From NCBI GenBank assembly GCA_963794475.1, contig CAWCDW010000002.1:806001-870000 (forward strand): a stretch of DNA of 64,000 nt, written 5' to 3'. The translations under genes and the position numbers were made by a program. A model generated the notes under the pieces. It made no database searches, had not been told where the DNA came from, and worked only from the letters and a program-made list of their open reading frames with translations. Below, piece by piece: positions 8,520-18,000 of the stretch; the first letter of the stretch is position 1, and every line of letters starts with the position of its first letter. The DNA comes from GAS188 sp963794475. GTDB lineage: Bacteria > Pseudomonadota > Alphaproteobacteria > Rhizobiales > Beijerinckiaceae.

Positions 8520-9548
8520 ATGCAGGACATCGACCTCCTCGCCATCGTCACAAGGCCCGATTTCCCGAGCGGGAACGGCCCCATCGGCGATCATCTGGGC
8601 CTTGCTCGCTTTGCCGCCAAAAGGCCCGGCCTCGTGGTCCGCACGATCGTGCTGAACGCCGGCGGCACGAGTGTGCATATCGAGGCCGGCCATGCGCTGA
8701 TCACGCAAGGCGACGAACCCCCGATCGATCTCAACCGCATCCGCCTCGTTCTCTACATGCCGGTTTCCCTCGAGGTCGAGGAAACGAATCTCGCAGCCAT
8801 CGGCTCGGAAGAGCCGCACCCTCTCTTTGCCGCGCAGCAATGGCGGCCGCTCACCGAATATCTCGAGCACATCTTGCCGCGCCTGGCGCGCTGCGTGAAC
8901 ACGCCCGGCGCCACGCGGCGCGCGAACAACAAGCTTATTCAGCTCGACGCGCTTTGCCGCGCCGGTTTCCCGCCGCCGCTCACCACCGTCTCGACGGGCT
9001 TTCCAAATGAAGGCGCGCTCGCGTCGCGCCCCTCGCTCGTGCGCAAGAACGCCTCCGAAGGGGGGTGGAAATCGGCGACAGAATTCAGCCCGGCGCGCCT
9101 TGTCGGAAAACATGCGCCGGAGGATCTCCTGCCCGCCATCTGGCAGATCCCGCTTCAAGCCGATCACGAATATCGCGTCTATGTCATGGGCGAGGACGTC
9201 ACTTTCGTGCGCCTCGAACGCGATGACGCGATCACCGATGTCCGGATGACGCGCGCGGGCCGCCCGAAAGCGAGGATCGTCGAGGTAAGCGAAGCCTGGA
9301 GAGCGCTTATGCTCGCCGCCGCCCGGAACCTCCATCTCGATTATGCGGTGGTCGACGCCATGCCGGTCGATGAGGGCCTTGCGGTTCTCGAAGTGAATGC
9401 CAATGGGGTGTGGTGGTTCTTGCCGAACGACGTCGCACGCGTGCTCGAGACGCGCTTTCATAGGTTCCTCGACGGGTTGATCGCGCAAGGGCGGCGCCGC
9501 GGCGCCAGCTCGCCCGGGCCTCGCTATACGCGCTCACAAGATGCATGA
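8520..9548 (+). CDS. ATP-grasp ligase related to RimK / graspetide ligases
   Basis: Predicted ATP-dependent carboxylate-amine ligase, 342 residues. Seen: the central NTPGATRRANNKLIQLDAL stretch followed by GFPPPLT (about residues 123-155), which matches the ligand-selecting helix of RimK- and MvdD-like ATP-grasp enzymes; VRKNASEGGWKS for the ATP-binding Lys and loop; HEYRVYVMGEDV; and the metal-binding C-terminal motif, Asp in YAVVDAM, Glu and Asn in VLEVNANG. Start ATG at 8520 lacks a strong ribosome binding site. It is followed by a 65-residue protein gene and an N-carbamoyl-D-amino-acid hydrolase on the same strand, so the acceptor may be a D-amino acid or peptide; this is inference. I cannot name a substrate. 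Confidence 0.75.
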   Translation: MQDIDLLAIVTRPDFPSGNGPIGDHLGLARFAAKRPGLVVRTIVLNAGGTSVHIEAGHALITQGDEPPIDLNRIRLVLYMPVSLEVEETNLAAIGSEEPHPLFAAQQWRPLTEYLEHILPRLARCVNTPGATRRANNKLIQLDALCRAGFPPPLTTVSTGFPNEGALASRPSLVRKNASEGGWKSATEFSPARLVGKHAPEDLLPAIWQIPLQADHEYRVYVMGEDVTFVRLERDDAITDVRMTRAGRPKARIVEVSEAWRALMLAAARNLHLDYAVVDAMPVDEGLAVLEVNANGVWWFLPNDVARVLETRFHRFLDGLIAQGRRRGASSPGPRYTRSQDA

Positions 9549-9638
9549 TGACGGCAATGACCGGGAAGAGGTCGCAAGACGCCGGCACCTCGAGCATGCC
9601 GGCTTCGGCCAGGCCCGGCTTGCGGCAGGGAGGACCTA

Positions 9639-9836
9639 ATGAAGCAGCAATTCACCGTCGGCATGAACATCGCGGGTCAGAGCCAAAGCGTGACGGTGGA
9701 AGCCGAGGACGCCTTGATCGCGGCGCTCAAGGTGAAGCATGAACGGCCGCAGGCGGTGATCAACTATGTGCGCAGGCGCAACAAGCGCGGCGACCTGCGT
9801 CACCCCCATCTCGGTATGGCGCCCGGCACGAGGTGA
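9639..9836 (+). CDS. Small basic protein, 65 residues, unknown function
   Basis: Starts at the ATG at 9639 with a strong GGGAGG site five bases before it. The first half (KQQFTVGMNIAGQSQSVTVE) reads as a beta hairpin, then an acidic/hydrophobic helix (AEDALIAALKV), then a basic tail with NYVRRRNKRGDLRHPH. There is no signal peptide or transmembrane segment. It lies 90 bases after the ATP-grasp gene and only 7 bases before the N-carbamoylase gene, so it is almost certainly co-translated with the latter. It has no Asp/Glu-Thr/Ser-rich core like a graspetide precursor. I do not recognise the family; a partner or regulator of the hydantoin enzymes is one guess. Confidence 0.72.
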   Translation: MKQQFTVGMNIAGQSQSVTVEAEDALIAALKVKHERPQAVINYVRRRNKRGDLRHPHLGMAPGTR

Positions 9837-9843
9837 CGCGAAG

Positions 9844-10770
9844 ATGCGAATTCTCACCGTTGCCGCCGCCCAGATGGGGCCGATCCAGAAGGCCGAGCCG
9901 CGCCAAGCGGTCGTCGCGCGCATGCTCGCCCTGATGGATGAAGCGAAAGCCGCGCGCGCCGATCTCATCGTCTATCCCGAGCTTGCGCTCACCACCTTTT
10001 TCCCGCGCTGGCCGATGACGGATCAAAACGAGGTCGATGCCTGGTTCGAGCGCGAAATGCCGAACGAGGCCACCCGCCCGCTTTTCGAGCGCGCTTCGCA
10101 ATTCAAGATTGCGATGTCCTTCGGCTATGCCGAGCTCACGCCGGACGGGCACCATTTCAACACCGCGATCCTCACCGACAAACAGGCGCGCATCATCGGC
10201 AAATACCGGAAAGTCCACCTTCCAGGCCATGCCGAATTCGACCCGAAACGGAGCTTTCAGCATCTCGAGAAGCGCTATTTCGAGCCCGGCGATCTCGGCT
10301 TTCCCGTGTGGCGAGCGCTCGGCGGCGTGATCGGCATGTGCATCTGCAACGATCGGCGCTGGCCCGAGACCTATCGTGTCATGGGCCTGCAAGGCGTCGA
10401 GATGGTCGTGCTCGGCTACAACACGCCTTCGGTGAATTCGCAGAAACAGAATGAGGGCCAAGCAAAGCGGCTCTTCCACAACCGGCTCAGCGTCCAGGCC
10501 GGCGCCTATCAGAACTCGACCTTCGTGGTCGCGGTGGCGAAGGCTGGCGTGGAAGACGGGCACCCGATGATCGCAGGTTCGCTCATCGTCGCGCCTGATG
10601 GCGAGGTCGTGGCGGAAGCGAAGACCGAAGGCGACGAGCTCCTTGTCCACGCTTGCGACCTCGACGACACGGCCTTCGGCAAGAACACGATCTTCGACTT
10701 CGCCCGGCATCGCCGGATCGAGCATTACGGCCTGATTACGAGCCGCGCAGGCGCCGAGGCGCCAGACTGA
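9844..10770 (+). CDS. N-carbamoyl-D-amino-acid hydrolase
   Basis: Nitrilase-superfamily amidohydrolase of 308 residues that removes the carbamoyl group from N-carbamoyl-D-amino acids, the last step of the hydantoin route. The catalytic triad is visible: Glu46 in VYPELALTTFFPRW, Lys123 in YRKVHLPGH and Cys168 in CICNDRRWPETYR, spaced as in the Agrobacterium enzyme (47/127/172). The Arg-rich RRWPE segment and the HNRLSVQAGAYQN region, which bind the carboxylate in D-carbamoylases, are also present. ATG at 9844 is chosen because family homology begins there. It sits 7 bases after the 65-residue protein gene and converges with the racemase gene. Confidence 0.92.
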   Translation: MRILTVAAAQMGPIQKAEPRQAVVARMLALMDEAKAARADLIVYPELALTTFFPRWPMTDQNEVDAWFEREMPNEATRPLFERASQFKIAMSFGYAELTPDGHHFNTAILTDKQARIIGKYRKVHLPGHAEFDPKRSFQHLEKRYFEPGDLGFPVWRALGGVIGMCICNDRRWPETYRVMGLQGVEMVVLGYNTPSVNSQKQNEGQAKRLFHNRLSVQAGAYQNSTFVVAVAKAGVEDGHPMIAGSLIVAPDGEVVAEAKTEGDELLVHACDLDDTAFGKNTIFDFARHRRIEHYGLITSRAGAEAPD

Positions 10771-10785
10771 GGCGACGAAGCGCGG

Positions 10786-11451
10786 TCACCCTGCAGCGAT
10801 GGTGCCGATCGCCATCGCGACCGCGGCTTGCGTCGGGTCGATCACAGGCACGCCGAGCGCGTCTTCCAAGGGTCCGCGATGGCGCGCCATGCCGGCGCAC
10901 CCCATCACGACGGCCTCCGCGCCGTCGAGGTCGCGCAGCTTCTCGCCGACCGCGATCATGCGCGCGAGCGTTCCTTCGCCTGACGCCGTTTCGGCGACGC
11001 TCATCCCGAGTGGCCGCTCGCCCGCGAAGCGCTCCGTGAGGCCCATCTGGCGCAAATAGCGAAGATGGCGACGGACGGAACGCGCGCTGATGGCGATCAC
11101 GCCGAAACGCTCGGCGCGCGCGAGCGCGGTGAGCACGCCGCATTCGGCGATGCCGAAGACCGGCCGCGAGGAGGCCTCCCGGCAAGAATGCAGGCCGGGG
11201 TCGCTGTAGCAGGCAATCACGAAGGCCGAGGACGCGTTGTCCTTCTCGACGAGGCGACGCAGAGGCGCGACGACATCATCCGCATCGGCTTGCGTCTCGA
11301 TGCCGAAGGGGCCTTCGGCCAATGTCGAGCAGGTGATCTGCGGCCCGTCCTTGAAGGAGAGGCAGGAGAGCGCCTCTTCGAGGCCGCGCGTTACCGCCTC
11401 GTTCGAGTTCGGATTGATGACCGAGATGATGGGCGAAGTTCCATCGCGCAT
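10786..11451 (-). CDS. Hydantoin racemase / Asp-Glu racemase family protein
   Basis: Cofactor-independent two-cysteine racemase of 221 residues. Seen: the N-terminal VINPNSNEAVT segment typical of hydantoin racemases, the first catalytic Cys81 in VIACYSDPGL and the second Cys185 in VVMGCAGMA, each at the mouth of the active site in this family. It would racemise 5-substituted hydantoins so that the D-hydantoinase can use both enantiomers. The gene is divergent from the hydantoinase gene, with about 150 bases of shared upstream DNA that carries a tandem 14-base repeat. The 3' end converges with the N-carbamoylase gene, 15 bases away. An Asp/Glu racemase or arylmalonate decarboxylase is a less likely reading given the context. 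Confidence 0.88.
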   Translation of the reverse strand: MRDGTSPIISVINPNSNEAVTRGLEEALSCLSFKDGPQITCSTLAEGPFGIETQADADDVVAPLRRLVEKDNASSAFVIACYSDPGLHSCREASSRPVFGIAECGVLTALARAERFGVIAISARSVRRHLRYLRQMGLTERFAGERPLGMSVAETASGEGTLARMIAVGEKLRDLDGAEAVVMGCAGMARHRGPLEDALGVPVIDPTQAAVAMAIGTIAAG

Positions 11452-11488
11452 CGCGCACCCGCTTTCTTATCGACCCCGTGATTCTCGC

Positions 11489-11544
11489 CAAGGGCATGTA
11501 TTCAAGGGCATGTATTCAAGGGCTTGTGCTCCAGGGCTTGCGGT
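11489..11544 (+). repeat. Four tandem 14-base units in the racemase/hydantoinase divergent promoter
   Basis: Units at 11489-11502 and 11503-11516 are identical (CAAGGGCATGTATT); 11517-11530 (CAAGGGCTTGTGCT) and 11531-11544 (CCAGGGCTTGCGGT) are degenerate copies. The array lies in the 151-base gap between the divergent racemase and hydantoinase starts, where a direct-repeat operator or an expanded spacer could sit. A role in regulation is inferred from place only. Confidence 0.75.
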
Positions 11545-11602
11545 GACCCGCGCCCGCACGTAGCAAGGCTCGAGCCGAAGAGGCCGCCCTGGAGGACCCA
11601 AG

Positions 11603-13060
11603 ATGAGCGAAGCTTACGACACTGTCATTCGGGGCGGAAGGGTCGCGACCGCAAGCGACGTGTTCGACGCCGATATCGGGATCATCGGCGAAAGCATCGC
11701 GGCGATCGGCAAAGGGCTCGGCGCCGGCAAGCGCGAGATCGACGCGCGCGGCAAGCTCGTGCTCCCGGGCGGCATCGACAGCCATTGCCACATCGAACAG
11801 CTTTCGGCGAACGGCAAGCTCAACGCGGACAGTTTCGAGAGCGCGACGATTTCTGCCGCCTTCGGCGGCACGACGACGGTCATTCCCTTCGCTGCCCAGC
11901 ATCGGGGCATGAAGCTTCGCGAGGTGGTCTCCGATTACCACAAACTCGCCGGACGGGGCGCCGTCATCGACTACGCCTTCCACATGATCATCGCCAATCC
12001 GACGCGCGAGACGCTCGACGAGGACATTCCGGCGCTCGTCGAGAAAGGGCATTCCTCGCTCAAGGTCTTCATGACCTACGACCGGCTGAAGGTCGATGAC
12101 GAGGAGCTCATCGACGTGCTCGCCGTGGCGCGCAAATCCCGCGCCATGGTTTGCGTACATGCCGAGAACCACGGCCTCATCTCCTGGACGGTGAAGCGTC
12201 TCTTGGCGCGCGGCCACACCGCTCCCAAATTCCATGCGGCGAGCCATGCGCGCACCGCAGAGGCGGAGGCTATCAACCGCCTGATCGAGATGGCGGCGCT
12301 CATCGACCAGCCGATCATGATCTATCACGTCTCGACGGCTGAGGGCGCCGCCGTGATCCGGGCGGCACGCGGGCGCGGCATCAAGCTCTTCGCCGAAACC
12401 TGTCCGCAATATCTCTTCCTCACCGAGCAGGATCTCGACCGGCCGGGCGTGGAAGGCGCGAAATGGATGTGCAGCCCGCCGCTTCGCCTCGCCTCGGACC
12501 AGGAGGCGCTGTGGCGCGCCCTCTCATTGTCCGACCTTCAGACCGTCTCGTCCGATCACGCACCCTACCGCCTCGACGCCGACGGCAAATACCCCTCGGG
12601 CGCGGCCTCGACCTTCAAGGAGATCGCGAACGGCATGCCGGGAGTTGAGGCGCGCCTCCCCCTCCTCTTCGACGCCATGGTCTCGAAGGGGCGGCTGGGC
12701 TTGAGGAAGTTCGTCGAGGTCACGGCGACAGCTCCCGCGCACATCTACAACCTCTCGCGCAAGGGCTCGATCGCCGTCGGCATGGACGCGGACATCGCGA
12801 TCTGGGACGCCGACCGCATCGTCACCATCGAAGACGGCATGATGCACGACCGCGCCGGCTATTCCCCCTATGCCGGGCGCCAATTGCGCGGCTGGCCGGC
12901 GCAAGTGCTCTCGCGCGGACGCGTGGTGATCGAGGGCGGCGCGCTCAAGGTCAATAAAGGCACAGGGAAATTCCTGGCGCGCGATGGCGGCGAAGCGGCC
13001 ACGCCGGCCCATGATGGCGTGGATGGACGGGCCGCGACCTGGCGCTCCTACGTGCTTTGA
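11603..13060 (+). CDS. hydA: D-hydantoinase (dihydropyrimidinase)
   Basis: Binuclear-zinc cyclic amidohydrolase of 485 residues that opens 5-substituted hydantoins to N-carbamoyl amino acids (or dihydropyrimidines in the reductive pyrimidine route). Seen: HxH pair His61/His63 in DSHCHIEQ, the carboxylated Lys154 in SLKVFMTYD, His186 and His190 in VHAENHG, His242 in IYHVSTAEG and the catalytic Asp318 in SSDHAPY. The region after HxH (IEQLSANGKLNADSFES) differs from the more common HTHLDLPFGG text, so substrate range may be shifted. Neighbouring racemase and D-carbamoylase make D-hydantoinase the likely role. ATG at 11603 with GGAGG a few bases upstream. A short CTCGC-TTCG-GCGAG hairpin follows the stop. 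Confidence 0.93.
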   Translation: MSEAYDTVIRGGRVATASDVFDADIGIIGESIAAIGKGLGAGKREIDARGKLVLPGGIDSHCHIEQLSANGKLNADSFESATISAAFGGTTTVIPFAAQHRGMKLREVVSDYHKLAGRGAVIDYAFHMIIANPTRETLDEDIPALVEKGHSSLKVFMTYDRLKVDDEELIDVLAVARKSRAMVCVHAENHGLISWTVKRLLARGHTAPKFHAASHARTAEAEAINRLIEMAALIDQPIMIYHVSTAEGAAVIRAARGRGIKLFAETCPQYLFLTEQDLDRPGVEGAKWMCSPPLRLASDQEALWRALSLSDLQTVSSDHAPYRLDADGKYPSGAASTFKEIANGMPGVEARLPLLFDAMVSKGRLGLRKFVEVTATAPAHIYNLSRKGSIAVGMDADIAIWDADRIVTIEDGMMHDRAGYSPYAGRQLRGWPAQVLSRGRVVIEGGALKVNKGTGKFLARDGGEAATPAHDGVDGRAATWRSYVL

Positions 13061-13073
13061 GAAGCGCTTCGCG

Positions 13074-13092
13074 TCGCCTCGCTTCGGCGAGC
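13074..13092 (+). terminator. Possible hairpin after the hydantoinase gene
   Basis: CTCGC-TTCG-GCGAG gives a stable five-base-pair stem with a UUCG-type loop just after the hydantoinase stop. No run of T follows, so an intrinsic terminator is only possible, not shown; it may also act as an mRNA 3' stabiliser. Confidence 0.35.
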
Positions 13093-13237
13093 GCGGATCA
13101 TGGTAGCCCCGATCGGACTCGAAGGCCTTTCGACACGCGCCATTGGACTTGCCCAGCCCCGGCAGACGGGGTCTTGGCTGAGCGGCGTAAAGCCGCTATG
13201 GGTCCGCCCTCTTTCCAAACTTCCGTCAGAGTGGTTC

Positions 13238-14614
13238 ATGTCGAGCGCCTCGCCCGCCGTCTCGATTGGTATCGATTTCGGTACCAGCAATACGGTCGTT
13301 GCGCTTGCGGCCGACGATGGGCGGGTCGAGGCCATTCGCTTCGAACACGGCGGAAGGCGCCACAGCGTTTATGTGTCGGCGCTATGCTTCTGGGAAGACC
13401 CTCCGGGCGGCGGACCCAAGGCTGAAGGTGGTCCGTGGGCGATCGAGCAGTTTCTCGAAGGACGCCACATCCAACGCTTCATCCAGTCGTTCAAGACCTT
13501 TGCCGCCAGCGCCAGCTTCACTCACACTCAGGTGTTCCGGCAGCGCTTTCAGTTCGAGGACCTCCTCACAGCGTTCCTCCGCACGCTGGTGCGCCATGGC
13601 GGAGGTGCGTTCGGCTTCAACGCGCCAAATATCGTTGTCGGCCGCCCCGTGCGCTTTGCCGGCGGCAATCCCGATGAGGCGCTCGCGTTGCGACGCTACC
13701 AGGTGGCATTCGAACGCCTGGGCGCAGGCCACGCCCGCTATGTCTACGAGCCTGTGGGAGCGGCGTTCTCCTTCGCCCGCCGGTTGGACCGCGATGCCAC
13801 CGTACTGGTCGCCGATTTCGGTGGAGGCACCAGCGACTTCTCCGTCATGCGTTTCTCGCGAGTCGCGGGCAAGCTGCGTGCGGAACCGCTCGGCCATGCC
13901 GGCATCGGCATCGCCGGCGATACCTTTGATTACCGGATCGTCGACCGGGTGGTCTCGCCGCGATTGGGAAAAGGCAGCAGCTACCGCTCCTTCGACAAGG
14001 TGCTGCCGATCCCTGGCCACTACTACGCCAACCTCGCGCGCTGGCATCAACTGGCGATGATGAAGGGCAGCCGCGACATGCGCGAGCTTCGGGAGCTCTC
14101 GCGCACCGCGCTCAATCCGGGTCCGCTGCAGGATTTCATCACCATCGTTGACCTCGACCTCGGCTTTTCGCTGTATCGCGCGGTATCTGACGCCAAGGTC
14201 GCTCTGTCGGCCAACGACCAGGTGGATTTCCGTTTCAATGGCAGCGGCATTGATATCTGCTCGACCATCACCCGGAACGACTTCGAGGCCTGGATCGCCG
14301 ACGATGTTGCCCGGCTCGACGCTACGATCGACAAGGTCTTGCGCGAGGCCGGCGTCACCGCACACGAGGTGGAAAAGGTGTTTCTGACCGGCGGGACCTC
14401 CTTCGTGCCCGCTGTCCAGCAGTTGCTCGCCGAGCGGTTCAGCAACCAACGCTTGACCTCGGCCGACCAGTTCGAGTCGATCGCTTACGGCCTCGCCTTG
14501 ATCGGACGCAGCCCCGACCCGGATCGCTGGACTGGCGCGGCAGGGGTGAGGGTGAGCGCGCAGCCCCGCGCTGCGGAATTGGCGAAACGTCGGAAGCGAT
14601 TTTCACCAATCTGA
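13238..14614 (+). CDS. Hsp70-family protein, YegD-like
   Basis: Actin-fold ATPase of the Hsp70 superfamily, 458 residues, close in length to E. coli YegD (about 450). Seen: phosphate-1 motif IGIDFGTSNTVVAL at residues 8-21, phosphate-2 motif VADFGGGTSDFSV, and adenosine motif VFLTGGTSFVPAV near residue 385. There is no substrate-binding beta domain and no EEVD-like tail, so it is not a DnaK. The ATG at 13238 (MSSASPAVS) is chosen because the motif lies directly behind it; the frame is open to 13100 but that part looks untranslated. There is no DnaJ or GrpE gene nearby, and the function of YegD-type proteins is not established. Confidence 0.85.
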   Translation: MSSASPAVSIGIDFGTSNTVVALAADDGRVEAIRFEHGGRRHSVYVSALCFWEDPPGGGPKAEGGPWAIEQFLEGRHIQRFIQSFKTFAASASFTHTQVFRQRFQFEDLLTAFLRTLVRHGGGAFGFNAPNIVVGRPVRFAGGNPDEALALRRYQVAFERLGAGHARYVYEPVGAAFSFARRLDRDATVLVADFGGGTSDFSVMRFSRVAGKLRAEPLGHAGIGIAGDTFDYRIVDRVVSPRLGKGSSYRSFDKVLPIPGHYYANLARWHQLAMMKGSRDMRELRELSRTALNPGPLQDFITIVDLDLGFSLYRAVSDAKVALSANDQVDFRFNGSGIDICSTITRNDFEAWIADDVARLDATIDKVLREAGVTAHEVEKVFLTGGTSFVPAVQQLLAERFSNQRLTSADQFESIAYGLALIGRSPDPDRWTGAAGVRVSAQPRAAELAKRRKRFSPI

Positions 14615-15076
14615 TGCAGTTTCGAATTTTGCGATCACGCCACAAGGGGCGGTATCGCCCGCGCTCGTGGGTCAACGAAATTCGTGCGCCCCAGGTGGCA
14701 CAACACCACCGTGCAGAATGACGTCGTATAGGGAGAATTTTCCCAACGACAGGTGCTATGCTAAGATACTTATTACTTTGTAACGCAAGTGTTTCCTGGG
14801 CAGCGGGATAAGTTAATGGCCCGAACCCTGAGCATCCAAGCTCTGGTCAGAGAATTCATCGGGCTACGCGTTCTTTATGGGCCGCATTCGAACGCGGCGT
14901 CTCATCGCTTTGTGAGGTAGGCAGACTCTCATCGTCTTTTCGAGGAGGGTGATCGGGTGAGGCCAGAGATAACCTCAGTTCGGCTTGGTCGGCCTCGGTC
15001 GCGCGTGGAGAGGGAGATCATAGCGTGACGCGCCACGTCGTTAAATTTCGGCGCCGGAACCAGACGGGTCCAGTTT
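14615..15076. other. 462-base intergenic stretch, no gene seen
   Basis: Between the Hsp70-like gene and the histidine kinase. It is less GC-rich than its surroundings, especially around 14740-14820. Two small hairpins are visible: GGGCG-GTAT-CGCCC near 14646-14660 and GGTGG...CCACC near 14695-14711; neither has a T run. No convincing reading frame on either strand. It presumably holds the promoter of the signalling operon, but I cannot point to boxes with confidence. Confidence 0.5.
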
Positions 15077-18000
15077 GTGATTGAAATTGCGCTCGCGCCG
15101 AGCGCTAGGGGCCGAGCCCAGGAACGTCTGGGCGCTCGTCGGCGCTTCCCGCTCGCCGTAAAGCTCGCCGCCGCGCTCGTGGGTCTGGTCGCCCTCGTGC
15201 TTCTCGTCAATGGCGCAATCAATATGTGGCTGAGCTACGGTGAGGCTAAGGACGCCGCCTTGGGCGTCCAGCAGGAGAAGGCGCAAGCAGCCGCTCAACG
15301 TGTCGGAGAATTTATCGCTGAGATTGAGAATCAGATCGGCTGGACCACGCGCCTGGAATGGAGCCGAGTGCCGCTCGAGCAGCAGCGTTATGACTTCGCC
15401 CGGCTGCTCCGGCAGGTGCCGGCGCTCACCGAAGTCTCCTATCTGGATGGCAAGGGCAAGGAGCAGCTGAAAGTGTCGCGACTCGAGCCTGATGTGATCG
15501 CGGGCGGGCGAGATTTCTCGAATGAACCTCGGTTCACCAAGGCGATTGCGGACAAGGTGTGGTTTAGCCCTGTGTATTTTCGGCGCGGCTCCGAGCCGTA
15601 TATGACGGTCGCCGTCGCCCATGCCGGTCACGATTCCGGCGTCACGGCCGCCGAGGTGAACCTCAAGCTCATCTGGGACGTGATCACCAATATTCGCGTC
15701 GGGCAGAAGGGCTACGCCTACGTCGTGGATGGAAAGGGCCGGCTGGTGGCGCATCCCGACCTGAGCCTGGTGCTGCGAGATACGGATTTCTCGCAGCTTC
15801 CACAGGTGAGACAAGCGCTGGAGAGGGCTTCGGTTGCGGTGTCGGATTTACGCCCGACTTCGGCCCCTTCTGCGGAAAATGCCGAGATCGCCACCGCTTA
15901 TGAAGGCGGATCGGTTCTCACCGCACAGGCCGAGGTATCGCGTCTCAATTGGTACGTCTTCGTGCAATTGCCCCTCGCCGAGGCGATGGCGCCCGTATAT
16001 GCCTCCCTGATCCAAACTCTCACGCTTCTCGGCCTCGGGCTTCTTTTGGCCCTGGTCGCCGGCAGCTATCTGGCGCGCCGCATGGTCGTGCCAATTCGTC
16101 GTCTGCAGGAAGGCGCTGAGAGGCTTGGCGGCGGCGACCTCACCCAGCGCATAGACATCAACACCGGCGATGAGATCGAGACGCTCGCCGACCGCTTCAA
16201 CCAGATGGCGGGGCGGGTGCAGGAGAGCCATGAGACCCTGGAAGCGAAAGTCAAGACGCGCACGAAGGACCTGGACGAATCACTGCAGCAACAGACCGCC
16301 ACGGCGGAGGTCCTGAAGGTAATCAGTCGCTCGACATTCGATGCGCAGGCCGTGCTACAAACCCTCGTCCAGACCGCAAGTCGTCTCTGCGCCGCCGAAT
16401 TCGCTCTCATTTTCGAGCTGCGGGAGGGAAAATACCACTTGGCCGCGGCCAACAATGCTACGGCCGGCTTCGTTCGCCATGCGGCCGAGAACCCGATTTC
16501 TCTAGGGCGCGCCTCGTTAATCGGCCGAACCGCTCTCGAGAAGAAGATTGTCCAGATTCCCGATTGCCTGAGCGACCCCGAATACTCGTTTTCAGAATAC
16601 CAGCGTAGTGGACAATATCGCTCGATGCTGGGTGTGCCTCTGATGCGTGAGAACGTCGCAATCGGCGTCATCGGCCTTTTGAGGACAAACGTCAGTCCGT
16701 TCACCGACAAACAGATCGAGCTCGTGTCAACCTTTGCCGACCAGGCAGCGATTGCCATTGAAAATGCGCGCCTCATAAACGAAACGAACGAGGCCCTGGA
16801 ACGACAGACCGCCACCGCCGAAGTGCTGCGCGTCATCAACGGCTCTCCGGGCGATCTCGCGCCGGTGTTCGAAGCCATCTTGCAGAAAGCGCACAGTCTT
16901 TGCGGTGTCTCCGTCGGCAGCCTCCAAATCTACGACGGGGAAAAATTCCGCGCGGTCGCAGTGCATGGCTTCGCCGGGCCTTTTGCGGATCACCTGCGGG
17001 AGGGTTACCGTCCCGGCCCGAATTTGCCGCACAGGCGACTGCTGGAGGGCGCCCGCTTCGCTCAAGTCTCTGACCTTGCGGCAATTGACGATCCAATCGC
17101 GCGTAAGGCCGTTGAGCTCAGCGGAATTAGGACTTTGCTATGCGTCGCGCTGCGCAAGGACGATGCTCTTCTCGGCCAGATCACGGCCGCTCGCCTGGAA
17201 GTACGGTCTTTCTCCGAGAAGGAGGTTGCCCTCTTGGAGAGCTTCGGCGCGCAGGCGGTGATCGCGATGGAAAACGCGCGGCTCATCACCGAGACCCGTG
17301 AAGCGCTACAGCAGCAGACCGCCACGGCGGAGGTCCTGAAGGTAATCAGTCGCTCGACATTCCACCTTCAGACAGTGCTTGACACGTTGGTTGCGTCGGC
17401 GGCGAGGCTTTGCGAGGCGCAAAAGGCTGCCATCATGCAGCGTGACGAATCGACTTATCGCTGGGTCGCTCACTACGGCTTCCCGGACGAGCTCGTTCAG
17501 TACGCGCTCAGGCATCCCTTCGCCGCGAATGCGAACAGCACCACCGGTCGCGTGGCGCTTGAGGGAAAACCCGTCCAGATTACCGACGTGCTCGCGGACC
17601 CGAATTACACCGCGCTGGAGTACCAGCGGCTTGGAAACTTCCGCACGATCCTGGGTGTGCCGCTTTTGCGCGAAGGCGCGCCCATCGGCGTGTTCGTATT
17701 GACACGCGATGAAGTAAGGCCATTCAACCAGCGTCAGATCGAGCTTCTTCAAACCTTCGCCGATCAAGCCGTTATCGCGATAGAGAACGTGCGGCTCTTC
17801 GACGAAACGCAAGCTCGCACGAAGGAGCTCGCGACATCAATCGAGGATTTGCGCGCGGCGCAAAACCGGTTGGTCCAGTCCGAGAAGCTCGCCTCGCTCG
17901 GGCAGCTCACGGCCGGCATCGCCCATGAGATCAAAAACCCGCTCAACTTTGTCAACAACTTTGCCTCGCTTTCCCGGGAGCTGATTGAGGAGCTGAAACC

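Noticed and set aside
9639..9836. The 65-residue protein as a graspetide precursor for the neighbouring ATP-grasp enzyme
   Set aside because: It lacks the Thr/Ser-Asp/Glu-rich core repeats; its C terminus is strongly basic.
11489..11544. CRISPR array
   Set aside because: Units are 14 bases in direct contact, with no spacers; no cas genes in the window.
13095..13145. A minus-strand stretch with TTCGAGTCC and a terminal CCA, like the 3' end of a tRNA
   Set aside because: The T stem does not pair and no matching acceptor strand exists at the right distance.
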